Counted from the first letter of the stretch, positions 17,190 to 26,182 are shown. The stretch: DNA of 34,404 bases from Nocardiopsis sp. (GCA_021154785.1 JAJKHX010000570.1:1-34404), one strand, 5' to 3'. Numbers and translations are program-made. Notes: generated by a model from the letters alone, not told the origin.

Positions 17190-18067
17190 GGCCCCGCTGC
17201 GGACCCAGATGCCGGACACCCTGACCGACACCGCGCCCCGGCCCGGGGACGAGCGGCTCATGCCCGTCATGACCAGGCGCGCCACCGTCGACTGGGTGCT
17301 GGGCCGGGTCGCGGCGGCCGAACCGCGGGTCGAGGTGCGCTACGCGGTGAAGGTCACCGGGCTGCTCGCGGCGTCCGGGCCGACCGCCGTCCCGCACGTG
17401 ACCGGCGTCCGGGATCCGGCCGGCGGCGGCCTTGCCCGGCCTGCCGGTAACCAGGACCGTCATCGCGCTGGACGAGTTCCTGGCCGGCAAGTGGGGAGCG
17501 GACAACGCTGCGGTGCAGCTGGTGGTGGCGCCGCTGGCCGCCGACCGCAGGTTCCGGGCCGTGCGCGACCCCCGGGTCTTCACCGCCGTGCTGCGGACCG
17601 TCCCGGTCTACGCCGCCTGGCTGGACGTGATGGACCCGATCACCGACGTGTTCCCGATGGCCGGGCTGCACAACACCATGCGCCGCCTGGTGGTGGACGG
17701 CAGGCCGGTCGCCACCGGCCTGCTCGCCATCGGTGACTCGGTATGCACCACCAACCCGACCCTGGGGCGCGGCCTGGCGCTGGCGCGCCTGGCCGTGATG
17801 CGGCACACCCTGTTCGGCGCGCCGCGCCCCGGCCGTCCGCGGCCGCGGACCGGGTGAGCTATCCGCAGCTGCGCGTGGCCGGATGCTATGACCCGGTTGC
17901 CTTCCGCGCGTTCTGGGAGATCAACGGCATGGTCTGCCTGCCCGAGGAGGTTTTACACCGACCCGCACGTGGTCGCGTGCACGCGGGAGGCGCTCAGCCG
18001 CTACGGCAGCGGCCCGCCGGTGGCCCAGCCCATCCGCGAGCAGCTGCTCGCCGCCCTCGCGCAGTAG
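17032..18067 (+). pseudogene. Decayed FAD-dependent oxidoreductase
   Basis: Three frames in succession read parts of one protein. Frame one, from GTG 17032, gives TIVIAGGSAAGLFAALLLARTGHDVVVIER, a dinucleotide-binding N-terminus, then PDVYAGLLAAGV and RRATVDWVLGRVAAAEP. Near 17430 the frame shifts to RTVIALDEFLAGKWG through GDSVCTTNPTLGRGLALA, the second FAD motif. Near 17850 it shifts again to YPQLRVAGCYDPVAFRAFWEINGM, and near 17950 once more to FYTDPHVVACTREALSRYG, ending ALAQ-stop. Segments seem deleted after DRLDPA and after PHVTGVR. The family is probably FAD monooxygenases of ~450-500 residues. With at least three frameshifts it cannot encode an intact enzyme unless the sequence is wrong. 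Confidence 0.8.
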
Positions 18068-21000
18068 TACACCGGCGCAACCTTCAACGCCGACGTGGTC
18101 GCGGATGGGCTGGCCGGCCCGGTCCCGTACTAGACGACCTCGACCGGCAGCTCGTAGATCTCGTCCGCGGGATGCCCGGCCTTCTCGTGCACCCGCCGCA
18201 CCGCCTCCTTGGACGGGCCGCTCGACAGGCAGAACACCACGCCCGACTCCGGGTCCAGCCAGGCCCGCTCGAAGTGCACGCCCTCGGCCGCCTCGACGTC
18301 CAGGTCGCGCTGGTGCGCCTCTTGCAGCTGTCCCTCCGTCACGCCGGTGAACCCGCTGTGCACGTCCATGAACTTCGCCATCTGTGTTCTCCTCGCTGTC
18401 TTGATCGGCAACCGGGCCAGCTTCAACCGGGCCAGCTTCAACCGGGTCAGCCGCCGCGGGCGGCGGCTGATGGCCGCGTTGACCCGCCGGTCCCGCACGG
18501 CCCGGCGCCGCTGGTCGGCCTCCCGGGCCAGCGTGACCTCGTGGTTGATAAACGGATGCATGACGATCCCCCGGTATTCCGCTGGTCTGACACTCCGAGC
18601 ATGCGGCTAAGACGGCGGCCGGGGGATCGGGCAACTGCCTAGGGATGGTCCTTAGATCGGTCCGGGCCCCCTCGGGTCCCCCGGGCGGCTCGAGCAGGCC
18701 GGCCCTCTCGGCGGTGGCGGCGGCCTGGGTCCGGCCGCTAACACCCAGCTTGCGCAGGATGTTGCTCACGTGCACGCTGGCCGTCTTGGGGCTGATATAG
18801 AGCTCGGCGCCGATCTGGGCGTTCGTCCGGCCGGCCGCGAGCAGCCGCAGCACCAGCCGCTCACGAGTGGTCAGCCCGTAGTCCGGGCCGGGCAGGTGCG
18901 GCGTGGCGGCGTCATCGAGCGTGACGCGGGCCCGCAGGGCCAGCTTGCGGATCTCGGCCAGTAGCGGCGCGTGCTCCGCGGCCATCCCGGCCGCCGCGCG
19001 CAGCGCGCTCGCCGCGTCCTGGCCGGCCGCCAGCCGGGCCTGCGCGTACCGCCACCAGGCGTATCCGGCGCGGTGCGGCCGGGTGAAACCCTCCCAGGCC
19101 TTCGCCGCGGCGTGCCACGCGGCGGGGTCCGGGTACCCGTCGAGCCGGCCTCGTTCGGCGGTAAATGTCGCCTGCTCGGCCGGCGTGGTGGCGGCGAACG
19201 GATGCGGCGCGAACGGGTCGGCCGGCAGCCGGCCGCCCAGCTCGGCCAGGTCCTGCCCGGCGGTGAGCGCCGCGCTCCGCCCGATCTCGTCCTGGCGGGC
19301 GGCGGCCCGCTCGGCCTGGTCGGCGCACGCCCGCATGCCCAGGGTCAGCAGCGGGCCGCAGAAGATCGCCTGGCCGGGTGACTTCAGCCCGGTCAGGACC
19401 CGGTGGACCGCGGGCAGGACCCGGTCCGGCGCGCCGGTCCACAGCCACAGCTCGGCCGCCCGCACGGCCCCCTCGCGGGCCCAGTCGTCACTGTCCACCC
19501 GGCCGACCAGCGCCGCGACCTGCTCCTGCCGCGCGGCGGCGGCGGCCGCGTCCCCGCGGAGCAGGTCGATCTCGGCCCGGTGCGCGTCCGCCAGCCAGGT
19601 GTCCCGCTCCGCGGGGCCGTCGGTGAGCGGGCCGATGAGAGCGGCGGCGGCCCCGGTCTGGCCCTGGTGCAGCAGCGCCTCGGCCCCGTTGCCCGCCAGG
19701 ATCGCGGTGTTCCAGAACCCGTCGAGGCCGGCCCGCCGGGCGCTGGCCAGGCCACGCCGGGCCACCTCGGCGGCCTCGGCGACCCGGGCCGTCTTGACCA
19801 GCGCGTCGCTCTCGTACACGTCGATCAGCAGGCAGGCCTCCCCGTCGCGGCCCGACTCGGCCAGCGCGCGGCCCCGGCGGAGCACGGCGAAGCCCTCGTC
19901 CAGTTGTCCGGACACGAACAGGTGGTAGGCCAGCAGCGGCTGCATGCGCGGGATCAGGGCGGTCGCCCCGGCCGCCTCGGCGACGGCCAGGCCGCGGCGG
20001 ATGGCGCGGATGCCGTCATCCTGGCGCCCCTGGCCGGAGAACAGGTAGTGGCCGTAGTAGAACAGCGCCTCGGCGTGCGCGGCCGACGGCGGCGCCTGGT
20101 CGAACAGGGCCAGCGCCTCGGTGATCAGCGGCAGGCCCGAGCCCGCCGCCCCCTGGCCGCCGAGGAACACGTCGCCGATGCCGCGGAACCGCGCGGCGCG
20201 CTCACGGACCACCGCCGCGATGGCCGGGTCGCGGTGGCCGGAGAACCGGCGGCAGGCCTCCTCGGCCAGTGCCCCGGCGGCCTCCACGTCCCCGGCCAGG
20301 TGCCGCGCGTCGATGGCCCGCAGGTACCACCCCGGCACGTCCGCTTCCCCCACCGCGCCAGCGGCCCCGGGCGGCCCCGCCGCGCCAGCGGCCCCGGCCC
20401 GCTCGTCCGGGCTGGCCAGCTCGATGGCCCGCTGCCAGTGGGCCGCTGCTTCGGCGTAGCCGGAGACCTGTTCGGCGGCCCGCGCCGCGGTGAGCCTGGC
20501 CCGCAGCTCCTCGGCGTCCCGGCCTGCCGCTGCCCAGTGGTCGGCTGCCTCGGCGGCCAGCGCGTCCCCGCCCGTCTGCAGCGTCGCGGCGAGGCGCTCG
20601 TGCCGCCCGCGGCGTTCGCACGGCAGCAGCCGGGCCGCGGCGGCCTCGGCGAGCAGCGCGTGCCTGACCCGGTGCCGCCCGCCCGCCGCGGTTTCCGCCA
20701 GCGACCGGTCGTCCAGCTCCCGCAGGCCCGCGCGCACCGCGTCGGCGCCGAGCCCGGTCACCGTGGCCAGCTGGTCCTCGGTCAGCGGCCGCCCGGCCAC
20801 CGATATGGCCGCCAGCAGCTCCCGGGCCTGCGGGCTGCCGCCGCTCACCCGGACGGCCAGCAGCTCGGCCAGCCGCGGCGGCAGCCCGTCGGGGCCGCCC
20901 GGCGCCCCGTCGCCGGCCAGGGCGCCGGCGACCAGCTGCTCGGTGAAGAACGGGTTGCCCTCGCCGCGGGCGTACAGCCCGGGCCACGTCGCCGGCGCCA

Positions 21001-21712
21001 GCTGCCCGGCGGTCAGCCCGGTGACCTGCTCGGCTATCTCCTCGCGGCTCAGCGGGCCGAGCCGGATCTCGTGCGCGTGGCCGCTGCCCCGCGCGTAGGC
21101 CAGCCAGCGGCTCACCGCGGGTTCGGCCGGAGTCTCGTCGCTGCGGACGGTGGCCACCACCCGGACCGCCTCGGCCCGCCCGGCCCGGGTCAGGAAGGTC
21201 AGGAAGTCCAGGGTGGCGCCGTCGGCCCAGTGCACGTCCTCGATGACGACGGTGAGCCCGCCTATGCGCGCGGTGGCGGCCAGCAACTCGGCCACGCCGG
21301 AGAACAGGCGCCCGCGCTGGCCGGCCCCCGGCTGGCCAGCAGTGTGCTGTCCGGAGCCCGGCTGACCTGAACCGGGCCGGGCGGCCTCGGCGGCGGACGG
21401 CGGCAGCTGGGGGAGCAGCCGCGCCGCCTCGGCCTGCGCGTACGCCGGGATCGCGGCCAGCGCCCCGGCCAGCAGGACGCCGTCGCCGATCCGGCTCAGC
21501 GCGTCAAGGGCCTCGGTCACCGGCAGGAACGGGAGCTTCTCGGCCAGCGGCAGGCACGCCCCCCAGACCTGGGGCGTGCCCCGCAGGCCCTCGGTCACGA
21601 ACCGCGTCTTGCCGATGCCGGCGTCGCCCGCCACGAGCACCAGGCGCGATCCGCCGCCCAGCGCGGCCCGCAGGCCGGCCAGCTCACGCTCCCGGCCGGC
21701 GAACATCCCCAT
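17921..21712 (-). CDS. Large AAA-type LuxR-family (LAL/MalT-like) regulator, abnormal C-terminus
   Basis: From ATG 21712 (MGMFAGRERELAGLRAALGGG) the frame encodes 1263 residues; family members usually have ~900-1000. Walker A is GDAGIGKT at residues 29-36, and Walker B is within LTVVIEDVHWADG. A central TPR-like helical region follows, then the C-terminal LuxR HTH near residues 943-1000 (LTTRERLVLRLLAAGRTNAQIGAELYISPKTASVHVSNILRKLGV). After GLLEPPGGPEGARTDL (about 18660) the frame continues ~250 codons of low-complexity sequence that overlaps the DUF4242 gene in another frame. A stop (TAA near 18654) lies one frame away, so a frameshift in a G-run probably removed the original end. It is an ATP-dependent transcription activator; the regulon is unknown, possibly DUF4242. 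Confidence 0.85.
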   Translation of the reverse strand: MGMFAGRERELAGLRAALGGGSRLVLVAGDAGIGKTRFVTEGLRGTPQVWGACLPLAEKLPFLPVTEALDALSRIGDGVLLAGALAAIPAYAQAEAARLLPQLPPSAAEAARPGSGQPGSGQHTAGQPGAGQRGRLFSGVAELLAATARIGGLTVVIEDVHWADGATLDFLTFLTRAGRAEAVRVVATVRSDETPAEPAVSRWLAYARGSGHAHEIRLGPLSREEIAEQVTGLTAGQLAPATWPGLYARGEGNPFFTEQLVAGALAGDGAPGGPDGLPPRLAELLAVRVSGGSPQARELLAAISVAGRPLTEDQLATVTGLGADAVRAGLRELDDRSLAETAAGGRHRVRHALLAEAAAARLLPCERRGRHERLAATLQTGGDALAAEAADHWAAAGRDAEELRARLTAARAAEQVSGYAEAAAHWQRAIELASPDERAGAAGAAGPPGAAGAVGEADVPGWYLRAIDARHLAGDVEAAGALAEEACRRFSGHRDPAIAAVVRERAARFRGIGDVFLGGQGAAGSGLPLITEALALFDQAPPSAAHAEALFYYGHYLFSGQGRQDDGIRAIRRGLAVAEAAGATALIPRMQPLLAYHLFVSGQLDEGFAVLRRGRALAESGRDGEACLLIDVYESDALVKTARVAEAAEVARRGLASARRAGLDGFWNTAILAGNGAEALLHQGQTGAAAALIGPLTDGPAERDTWLADAHRAEIDLLRGDAAAAAARQEQVAALVGRVDSDDWAREGAVRAAELWLWTGAPDRVLPAVHRVLTGLKSPGQAIFCGPLLTLGMRACADQAERAAARQDEIGRSAALTAGQDLAELGGRLPADPFAPHPFAATTPAEQATFTAERGRLDGYPDPAAWHAAAKAWEGFTRPHRAGYAWWRYAQARLAAGQDAASALRAAAGMAAEHAPLLAEIRKLALRARVTLDDAATPHLPGPDYGLTTRERLVLRLLAAGRTNAQIGAELYISPKTASVHVSNILRKLGVSGRTQAAATAERAGLLEPPGGPEGARTDLRTIPRQLPDPPAAVLAACSECQTSGIPGDRHASVYQPRGHAGPGGRPAAPGRAGPAGQRGHQPPPAAADPVEAGPVEAGPVADQDSEENTDGEVHGRAQRVHRRDGGTAARGAPARPGRRGGRGRALRAGLAGPGVGRGVLPVERPVQGGGAAGAREGRASRGRDLRAAGRGRLVRDRAGQPIRDHVGVEGCAGVLLREGGEQLLADGLGHRRAAAVAAERLPRARDHVRVGVKPPRAGRPCR
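18068..18133 (+). other. Short open frame downstream of the FAD pseudogene
   Basis: Directly after the TAG that ends the pseudogene, the same frame continues as TGATFNADVVADGLAG for 21 codons to a second TAG. It may be the tail of the decayed gene behind a nonsense mutation, or an unrelated fragment. I do not recognise it. Confidence 0.25.
18130..18381 (-). CDS. DUF4242 (SCO4226-like) small protein
   Basis: An 83-residue protein, MAKFMDVHSGFTGVTEGQLQ..., of the DUF4242 family, whose Streptomyces member SCO4226 is described as a small nickel-binding ferredoxin-like-fold protein. Typical features are the opening FMDVHSGF, the aligned FERAWLDPESGVVFCLSSGPSKEAVRRVHEKAGHPADEIYEL and a C-terminal VEVV. 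GAGGAG lies 7 bp upstream of ATG 18381, which decides the start even though the frame is open upstream to 18561. It lies downstream of the large LuxR gene on the same strand and may be its target. Metal binding is not proven from this sequence. Confidence 0.87.
   Translation of the reverse strand: MAKFMDVHSGFTGVTEGQLQEAHQRDLDVEAAEGVHFERAWLDPESGVVFCLSSGPSKEAVRRVHEKAGHPADEIYELPVEVV
18382..18561 (-). CDS. Small basic hypothetical ORF in frame with DUF4242
   Basis: From ATG 18561 (GGGGGAT a few bases upstream) 60 codons read MHPFINHEVTLAREADQRRR..., strongly basic, and continue without a stop into the DUF4242 gene. The opening resembles small Arg-rich hypothetical proteins common in actinomycetes. 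A 15-bp repeat gives RLKLARLKLAR. Either this is a separate small gene that has lost its stop, or the DUF4242 product can be made with a 60-residue extension (143 residues total). Confidence 0.4.
18407..18450. repeat. 15-bp tandem repeat
   Basis: CGGGCCAGCTTCAAC occurs twice consecutively, followed by a partial CGGGTCAG. On the minus strand it encodes the repeated pentapeptide KLARL in the small basic ORF. Confidence 0.75.
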
Positions 21713-22087
21713 CACCGCAGGATAGGCCGGAGGATCAAATGCCGGGCGGTGCCGCGGTACCCCGGATCGCCGTGGTCGCCCCCACTCCCTCCAGCGCCGG
21801 CTGACGGGTGCTGACAGGCCCGTCATCTGCCATGCGCGGGAAGCGACCAACGGGGAACAGCTCGGCCCGGGCTGTCCTCGTCCTTCGGTACCGCGGCAAG
21901 CTCGTCAGGCAGGGTGACCATCCGCCCCGGCCGGCTAGCCAGGGCACGACTGGCCCGTGAGCCAGTCCTGCCCCGGCGCGCCGTGCCGCGAGCCCGTCCC
22001 GCCCGGCAAGATCCACGGCTTAAGATCAGCGGCCGGCGGTGTCGCCTCCGTGTAGATGATGTGGAGGCCGTGTGGAGACGACCGGCT

Positions 22088-23743
22088 TCAGGCCTCGCTG
22101 ATGGCGGCGGCGACGATCTCGCGGGCCTGGTCCTGGATGGCGGCCAGGTGCTCCGGGCCGCGGAAGGACTCGGCGTACAGCTTGTAGACGTCCTCGGTGC
22201 CGGAGGGACGGGCGGCGAACCAGCCTGACGCGGTGACGATCTTGAGCCCGCCGATCGGGGCGCCGTTGCCCGGCGCGGTGGTCAGCGCCGCGGTGATCTC
22301 CTCCCCGGCCAGCTCGTGCGCGGAGACCTGATCCGGCGACAGCTTGCCGAGCGCCGCCTTCTGCTCCCGGCTGGCGGCGGTGTCGATGCGCGCGTAGGCG
22401 GGATCGCCGTACCGGGACGTCAGCTCCCGGTACCGCTCCGACGGCGAGTGCCCGGTGACCGCGGTGATCTCCGAGGCCAGCAGGGCCAGGATGATGCCGT
22501 CCTTGTCGGTGGTCCAGATCGAGCCGTCACGCTGCAGGAACGACGCCCCGGCGCTTTCCTCGCCGCCGAAGGCCACCGACCCGTCCAGCAGGCCCGGCAC
22601 GAACCACTTGAACCCGACCGGGACCTCAAGCAGCGTCCGGTCCAGGCCCTCCGTCACCCGGTCGATCATCGAGGAGCTGACCAGGGTCTTGCCCACGGCC
22701 GCCGCCGCCGGCCAGCCGTCCCGGTGCCGGTACAGGTAGTCGATGGCGACCGCGAGGTAGTGGTTGGGGTTCATCAGGCCAGCGTCGGGCGTCACGATCC
22801 CGTGCCGGTCCGCGTCGGTGTCGTTCCCGGTCGCGACCGCGAACTCGTGCTGGCGGGCGATCAGGCTGGCCATCGCGGACGGCGAGGAGCAGTCCATCCG
22901 GATCTTGCCGTCCCAGTCCAGCGTCATGAACCGGAAGGTGGCGTCGACGGCCGGGTTGACGACGGTCAGGTCGAGGCCGTAGCGGTCACCGATCTCGCCC
23001 CAGTAGGCCACGCTGGCCCCGCCGAGCGGGTCGGCGCCGATGCGCACCCCGGCCGCGCTGATCGCGGCCATGTCTACCACCTGGCCGAGCGCGGCCACGT
23101 AGCTGCCGAGGAAGTCGAACGTGCCGGTGGTGGCGGCCGCGGTGGCCCGCGCGTACGGAACCCGGCGGACTCCCTTGAGCCCGTCGGCCAGCAGCTCGTT
23201 GGCCCGGTCCTGGATCTGCCGGGTGATGTCGGTGCCGGCCGGCCCGCCGTCCGGCGGGTTGTACTTGAAGCCGCCGTCCGGCGGCGGGTTGTGCGACGGG
23301 GTGACCACGATCCCGTCCGCCCGCGACCCCGGGCCGGACGCCCCCAGAGCGGCATTGTGCGCCAGGATCGCGCGGGAGACCGCCGGGGTCGGGGTGTACC
23401 CGCCACGGGCGTCCACCAGCACCGTGACCTCGTTGGCGGCCAGCACCTCGAGCGCGCTGACCTGGGCGGGCTCGGACAGCGCGTGCGTGTCGGCGCCCAG
23501 GTACAGCGGCCCGCTGATGCCCTGGGCGGCCCGGTACTCGCAGATCGCCTGGGTGGTGGCGAGGATGTGATCCTCGTTGAACGTCGCCGTGAACGCCGAC
23601 CCGCGGTGCCCGGAGGTGCCGAACGACACCCGCTGTGCGACATCGCCGGGATCGGGGTGCACCGAGTAGTAGGCGGTCACCAGCTTCGCGACGTCCACCA
23701 GGTCTTCAGCGGCCGCGGGCTGCCCCGCACGCGAATCTGTCAT
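22088..23743 (-). CDS. pgm: Phosphoglucomutase (alpha-D-glucose-1,6-bisphosphate dependent)
   Basis: At 551 residues it has the usual length for bacterial Pgm. The phosphoserine loop TPSHNPP has its catalytic serine at residue 150. [10 protein letters not shown] near the N-terminus, the metal-binding DTDADRHG, the sugar-binding GGEESAG and the phosphate-binding [15 protein letters not shown] are all intact. It interconverts glucose-1-phosphate and glucose-6-phosphate, feeding glycogen, trehalose and cell-wall sugar nucleotides. The ATG at 23743 is preceded by AGGA. It follows the sulfotransferase-like gene by 54 bp on the same strand and may share its transcript. Confidence 0.97.
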   Translation of the reverse strand: MTDSRAGQPAAAEDLVDVAKLVTAYYSVHPDPGDVAQRVSFGTSGHRGSAFTATFNEDHILATTQAICEYRAAQGISGPLYLGADTHALSEPAQVSALEVLAANEVTVLVDARGGYTPTPAVSRAILAHNAALGASGPGSRADGIVVTPSHNPPPDGGFKYNPPDGGPAGTDITRQIQDRANELLADGLKGVRRVPYARATAAATTGTFDFLGSYVAALGQVVDMAAISAAGVRIGADPLGGASVAYWGEIGDRYGLDLTVVNPAVDATFRFMTLDWDGKIRMDCSSPSAMASLIARQHEFAVATGNDTDADRHGIVTPDAGLMNPNHYLAVAIDYLYRHRDGWPAAAAVGKTLVSSSMIDRVTEGLDRTLLEVPVGFKWFVPGLLDGSVAFGGEESAGASFLQRDGSIWTTDKDGIILALLASEITAVTGHSPSERYRELTSRYGDPAYARIDTAASREQKAALGKLSPDQVSAHELAGEEITAALTTAPGNGAPIGGLKIVTASGWFAARPSGTEDVYKLYAESFRGPEHLAAIQDQAREIVAAAISEA

Positions 23744-23797
23744 GCGGTCATCCTGGCACGCCGGGCAGTCGCGGGAAACGCCTGCCCCTTGGGATGC

Positions 23798-24937
23798 CTA
23801 ACGGGGCCGCGCCCGGCGTACCCGCTGCCGGAAGCGCCCGGCCAGTACCTGGGCCAGGCTCCTGGTGGACAGTTCGCCGACGGCCTCCTCGGCGGTCTGG
23901 CCGCCCGCCCTGCCTCCGATCATGGCACCGAGCGCGGCCTGGATAGCGGCCTCGACCGGCAGTACCGGGTCCGCGGCGCTCTCCGGCTGGTCCGCGGGCC
24001 GCTTGCCCAGCGCGGAGATGTCGCCGACGATGTTCACGCCGAGCGCCTCGATGCGGGCGGCCATCTCGCCGCTGATCTCGGCGGCCCGGTCCAGCGCCCA
24101 GGCCGGGGTCGCGATCCTCGGCTCGTCCGGGCCGGGCTGGCGGCCGGTCTTCAGCTGCTCGATCAGGCCGTTCCGCATGAACCGGGAGTAGTTGCGCTGC
24201 GGCCACTCCCGGCGGCTGAACTCCTGGCTGAGCCGCCGGACGAGCTCGGCTTCCGCGGCGGTGAGGGACCGGTTGGCCGCGCTTTCCTCGGGGACCAGGA
24301 ACCCCTCGGGCAGGCCGAGCATCGTCTCGAAGACACGCAGCAGCATCAGCCGGTCGGATTCGTCCACCGCGATGACCGTGAGGTTCTCCGGCCCGGTCAC
24401 GGCGGCCCAGCGCGCCACCAGTTCGTCGTGCCGGTGGCGGAGCCAGAACGCCGGCGTCGGCGTCAACGGCGGGTCGCTCAGTATCCCCTCGAGCCATTCG
24501 TGATACCGGAAGTGGAAGCCGTTCTGTACGTACTGCTGCCATTGCGACGGCAGGATCCGGGTGAGGGAGCGCAGCGTCACCACCACGTGGACGCGGTCGC
24601 CGCCCAGGTCGGTGACCACCCGGCGGGCCGTGGCGTCGTCCGCCTGGCAGAAGAACTCGCTGCTCAGCACCACCCGCTGGTCCCCGGTGGCGGCGATCTG
24701 GCCGGTCAGGTCCTCCCAGTAGGAGATCTTCGGCGTCGGCTCGCCGAGCAGCGGCGGCTGGCCGGTGACGGCGAGGATAGGCCACAGGATCGTCCGGCCC
24801 TGGCCCGGGTAGACCACGCCCTGCGCCGCCAGCCGCTCCCGGGCCAGGAACAGGGCGCCCTGGATGGCACTAGTACCGGTCTTATGCGGGCCGATGTGCA
24901 GCAGCCGGGTGCCCGCTCCGGTCCGGTTCGCAGGCAT
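23798..24937 (-). CDS. Sulfotransferase-like protein
   Basis: The 379-residue protein opens with LLHIGPHKTGTSAIQ. The segment GPHKTGT at residues 16-22 corresponds to the 5'-phosphosulfate-binding loop of PAPS sulfotransferases. VHVVVTLRSLTRILPSQWQQYVQ contains the R...S pair expected for 3'-phosphate binding. GGGAGA is 4 bp before ATG 24937. The acceptor could be a carbohydrate or glycolipid, and an intact pgm gene follows, but the link is only positional. The C-terminal ~80 residues are low-complexity Ala/Arg-rich. The call as a PAPS-using enzyme is good; the acceptor is unknown. Confidence 0.82.
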   Translation of the reverse strand: MPANRTGAGTRLLHIGPHKTGTSAIQGALFLARERLAAQGVVYPGQGRTILWPILAVTGQPPLLGEPTPKISYWEDLTGQIAATGDQRVVLSSEFFCQADDATARRVVTDLGGDRVHVVVTLRSLTRILPSQWQQYVQNGFHFRYHEWLEGILSDPPLTPTPAFWLRHRHDELVARWAAVTGPENLTVIAVDESDRLMLLRVFETMLGLPEGFLVPEESAANRSLTAAEAELVRRLSQEFSRREWPQRNYSRFMRNGLIEQLKTGRQPGPDEPRIATPAWALDRAAEISGEMAARIEALGVNIVGDISALGKRPADQPESAADPVLPVEAAIQAALGAMIGGRAGGQTAEEAVGELSTRSLAQVLAGRFRQRVRRARPR

Positions 24938-25127
24938 GGTTCTCCCAGCGTCAGCGGCCCCGCGGTGAGGATTATAGCCCTACGGGCTCACCTCGGGCAG
25001 GCGGGACAGTTCGACCAGCAGCACCACGACGGAACGATTCTCGTATCCCGCCTGCTCCGCGCCAGTGGCTCATTTCACCCCCCAGCGGGGGAGGCTGCCA
25101 CGTACCGCGGAGGGGGAACATGTCATC

Positions 25128-25370
25128 GTGAGCCTGCGCCGACGCCAGCTGCGGATCCTCGACCGCATCGAACGCGACCTGGCCGACTCCGATCCGGGCC
25201 TGAACGACTTCTACCAGGGGCTGGCCCGGCGGACCAGCGGCCTCGACATGAGCTGGGTGGAGAAGATCGATCGCCGGCGGTGGATTTTCCCCCGGCGATC
25301 CCGGCGGCGTGAGCGGAACCTCGGCGAGCAGATGAAGAACTGGACCTCAGAAAACTGGAATGATCCGTGA
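25128..25370 (+). CDS. Small DUF3040-like protein
   Basis: The start is GTG 25128, 11 bp after GGAGGGGG; the nearby ATG at 25120 ends at once in TGA. The 80-residue product begins SLRRRQLRILDRIERDLADSDPGL, the N-terminal pattern of the actinobacterial DUF3040 family. However, it lacks the two membrane helices that family normally has. Instead it continues with basic sequence (RRRWIFPRRSRRRERN). It may be a shortened member or a soluble relative. Confidence 0.55.
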   Translation: MSLRRRQLRILDRIERDLADSDPGLNDFYQGLARRTSGLDMSWVEKIDRRRWIFPRRSRRRERNLGEQMKNWTSENWNDP

Positions 25371-25605
25371 TTACCAGCGCGGCTGGGCCTAGCGCCACGG
25401 TCATTCTCGGGCGCGCCTGATAATGCCCGTCCGCGTGGTGACCCCGGTCGCGTCTCCGGCGCCACCCCGGCCGCCCTCTTGCCGGACGTGCGATCTGGTG
25501 CAGGCGCCGGCCCCGGCCACAATCACCCTTCGGGGGGTGATGATTCGCCCGCGCCACGCTCCGACGATGGCCTGGTGACCGAGCACGGGATCAGCCGGGA
25601 CGAGC
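25371..25605. other. Intergenic stretch
   Basis: I see no convincing coding sequence here. It holds the ATCACCC palindrome at 25522-25541. Its base composition is ordinary, with no remnant I can identify. Confidence 0.5.
25522..25541. promoter_or_regulatory. Palindrome ATCACCC-N6-GGGTGAT (copy 1)
   Basis: This is a perfect 7-bp inverted repeat around TTCGGG. The same arms with the same 6-bp spacing recur at 29581-29600, which suggests a shared operator rather than a chance hairpin. Located in a non-coding stretch between small genes. Confidence 0.45.
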
Positions 25606-25791
25606 GAGGTCGTCGCCAGCCCGGCCGTAGCCGAGGTCTGGGTCCGGGCCAGCACGGTCGCGCACCAGGCGCTGGTCAAGGTGCTCTCCGGATATGCGAT
25701 AGCGCTATCACCACGAGCAACGGCGAGATCACATTCAACCTCGGCCCGTTCATCGCCGTATCGAGCCGGGCAACCAGAGAAAGGATTATGA
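25606..25791 (+). pseudogene. Frameshifted fragment of an unidentified protein
   Basis: One frame reads EVVASPAVAEVWVRASTVAHQALVKVLSG, then a one-base shift gives DSAITTSNGEITFNLGPFIA and a stop just before the CMD-like gene. The combined pattern (aspAv..vW..a...aH..Lv.vLsG...... dG.vtlnLgp.i) resembles a segment I associate with extracellular parts of actinobacterial membrane proteins. There is no start and no remainder of such a gene. Confidence 0.45.
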
Positions 25792-25792
25792 G

Positions 25793-26158
25793 ATGACCAC
25801 CCCAGCTGAGGGCAATGTAGAGGTCAACGACGAGACCAGGGGCATCTTGGGAGCACTGGCCCAGGGTGATCCCGACCTGCTAGCCACGGGCCTGGAGCTA
25901 CGGGCTGACTGGAAAGCCAAGACCGGTCTCGACGGCCGTAGCTATGCGCTGGTCAAGCTGGCCGCGCTGATCGCGTTGGATGCCCCGCCCGCCTCGTACG
26001 TCTGGCAGGTCGGCAACGCGCTCGCGGAGGGGGCCACCCCGGAGGATCTGGTGGGCGTGCTGATCGCGATCGCGCCGCAGGTCGGCGGACCGCGGCTGGT
26101 GGCGGCGGCGCCCGAGATCATGCTCGCCCTGGGCCTCATGCTGCCCGACGGCATGTAA
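25793..26158 (+). CDS. Carboxymuconolactone decarboxylase-like (AhpD-fold) small protein
   Basis: A 121-residue all-helical protein. YALVKLAALIALDAPPASYVWQVGNALAEGATPEDLVGVLIAIAPQVGGPRLVAAAPEI follows the CMD core pattern, including the G.t.eEi..vl......G.p....A ending. The CxxC pair of AhpD peroxidase-type members is absent, so redox activity is unlikely. AAAGGA lies 8 bp upstream of ATG 25793. A SHOCT-domain gene follows after 24 bp with a strong ribosome site, probably in the same operon. Function is unknown. Confidence 0.8.
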   Translation: MTTPAEGNVEVNDETRGILGALAQGDPDLLATGLELRADWKAKTGLDGRSYALVKLAALIALDAPPASYVWQVGNALAEGATPEDLVGVLIAIAPQVGGPRLVAAAPEIMLALGLMLPDGM

Positions 26159-26182
26159 CGCGACGATGACAAGGAGGCAGTA

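Noticed and set aside
19403-21370. 655-residue plus-strand ORF
   Set aside because: Antisense to the LuxR gene whose ATPase and HTH motifs are unambiguous.
22316-25312. 998-residue plus-strand ORF
   Set aside because: Antisense to pgm and the sulfotransferase gene; no protein pattern.
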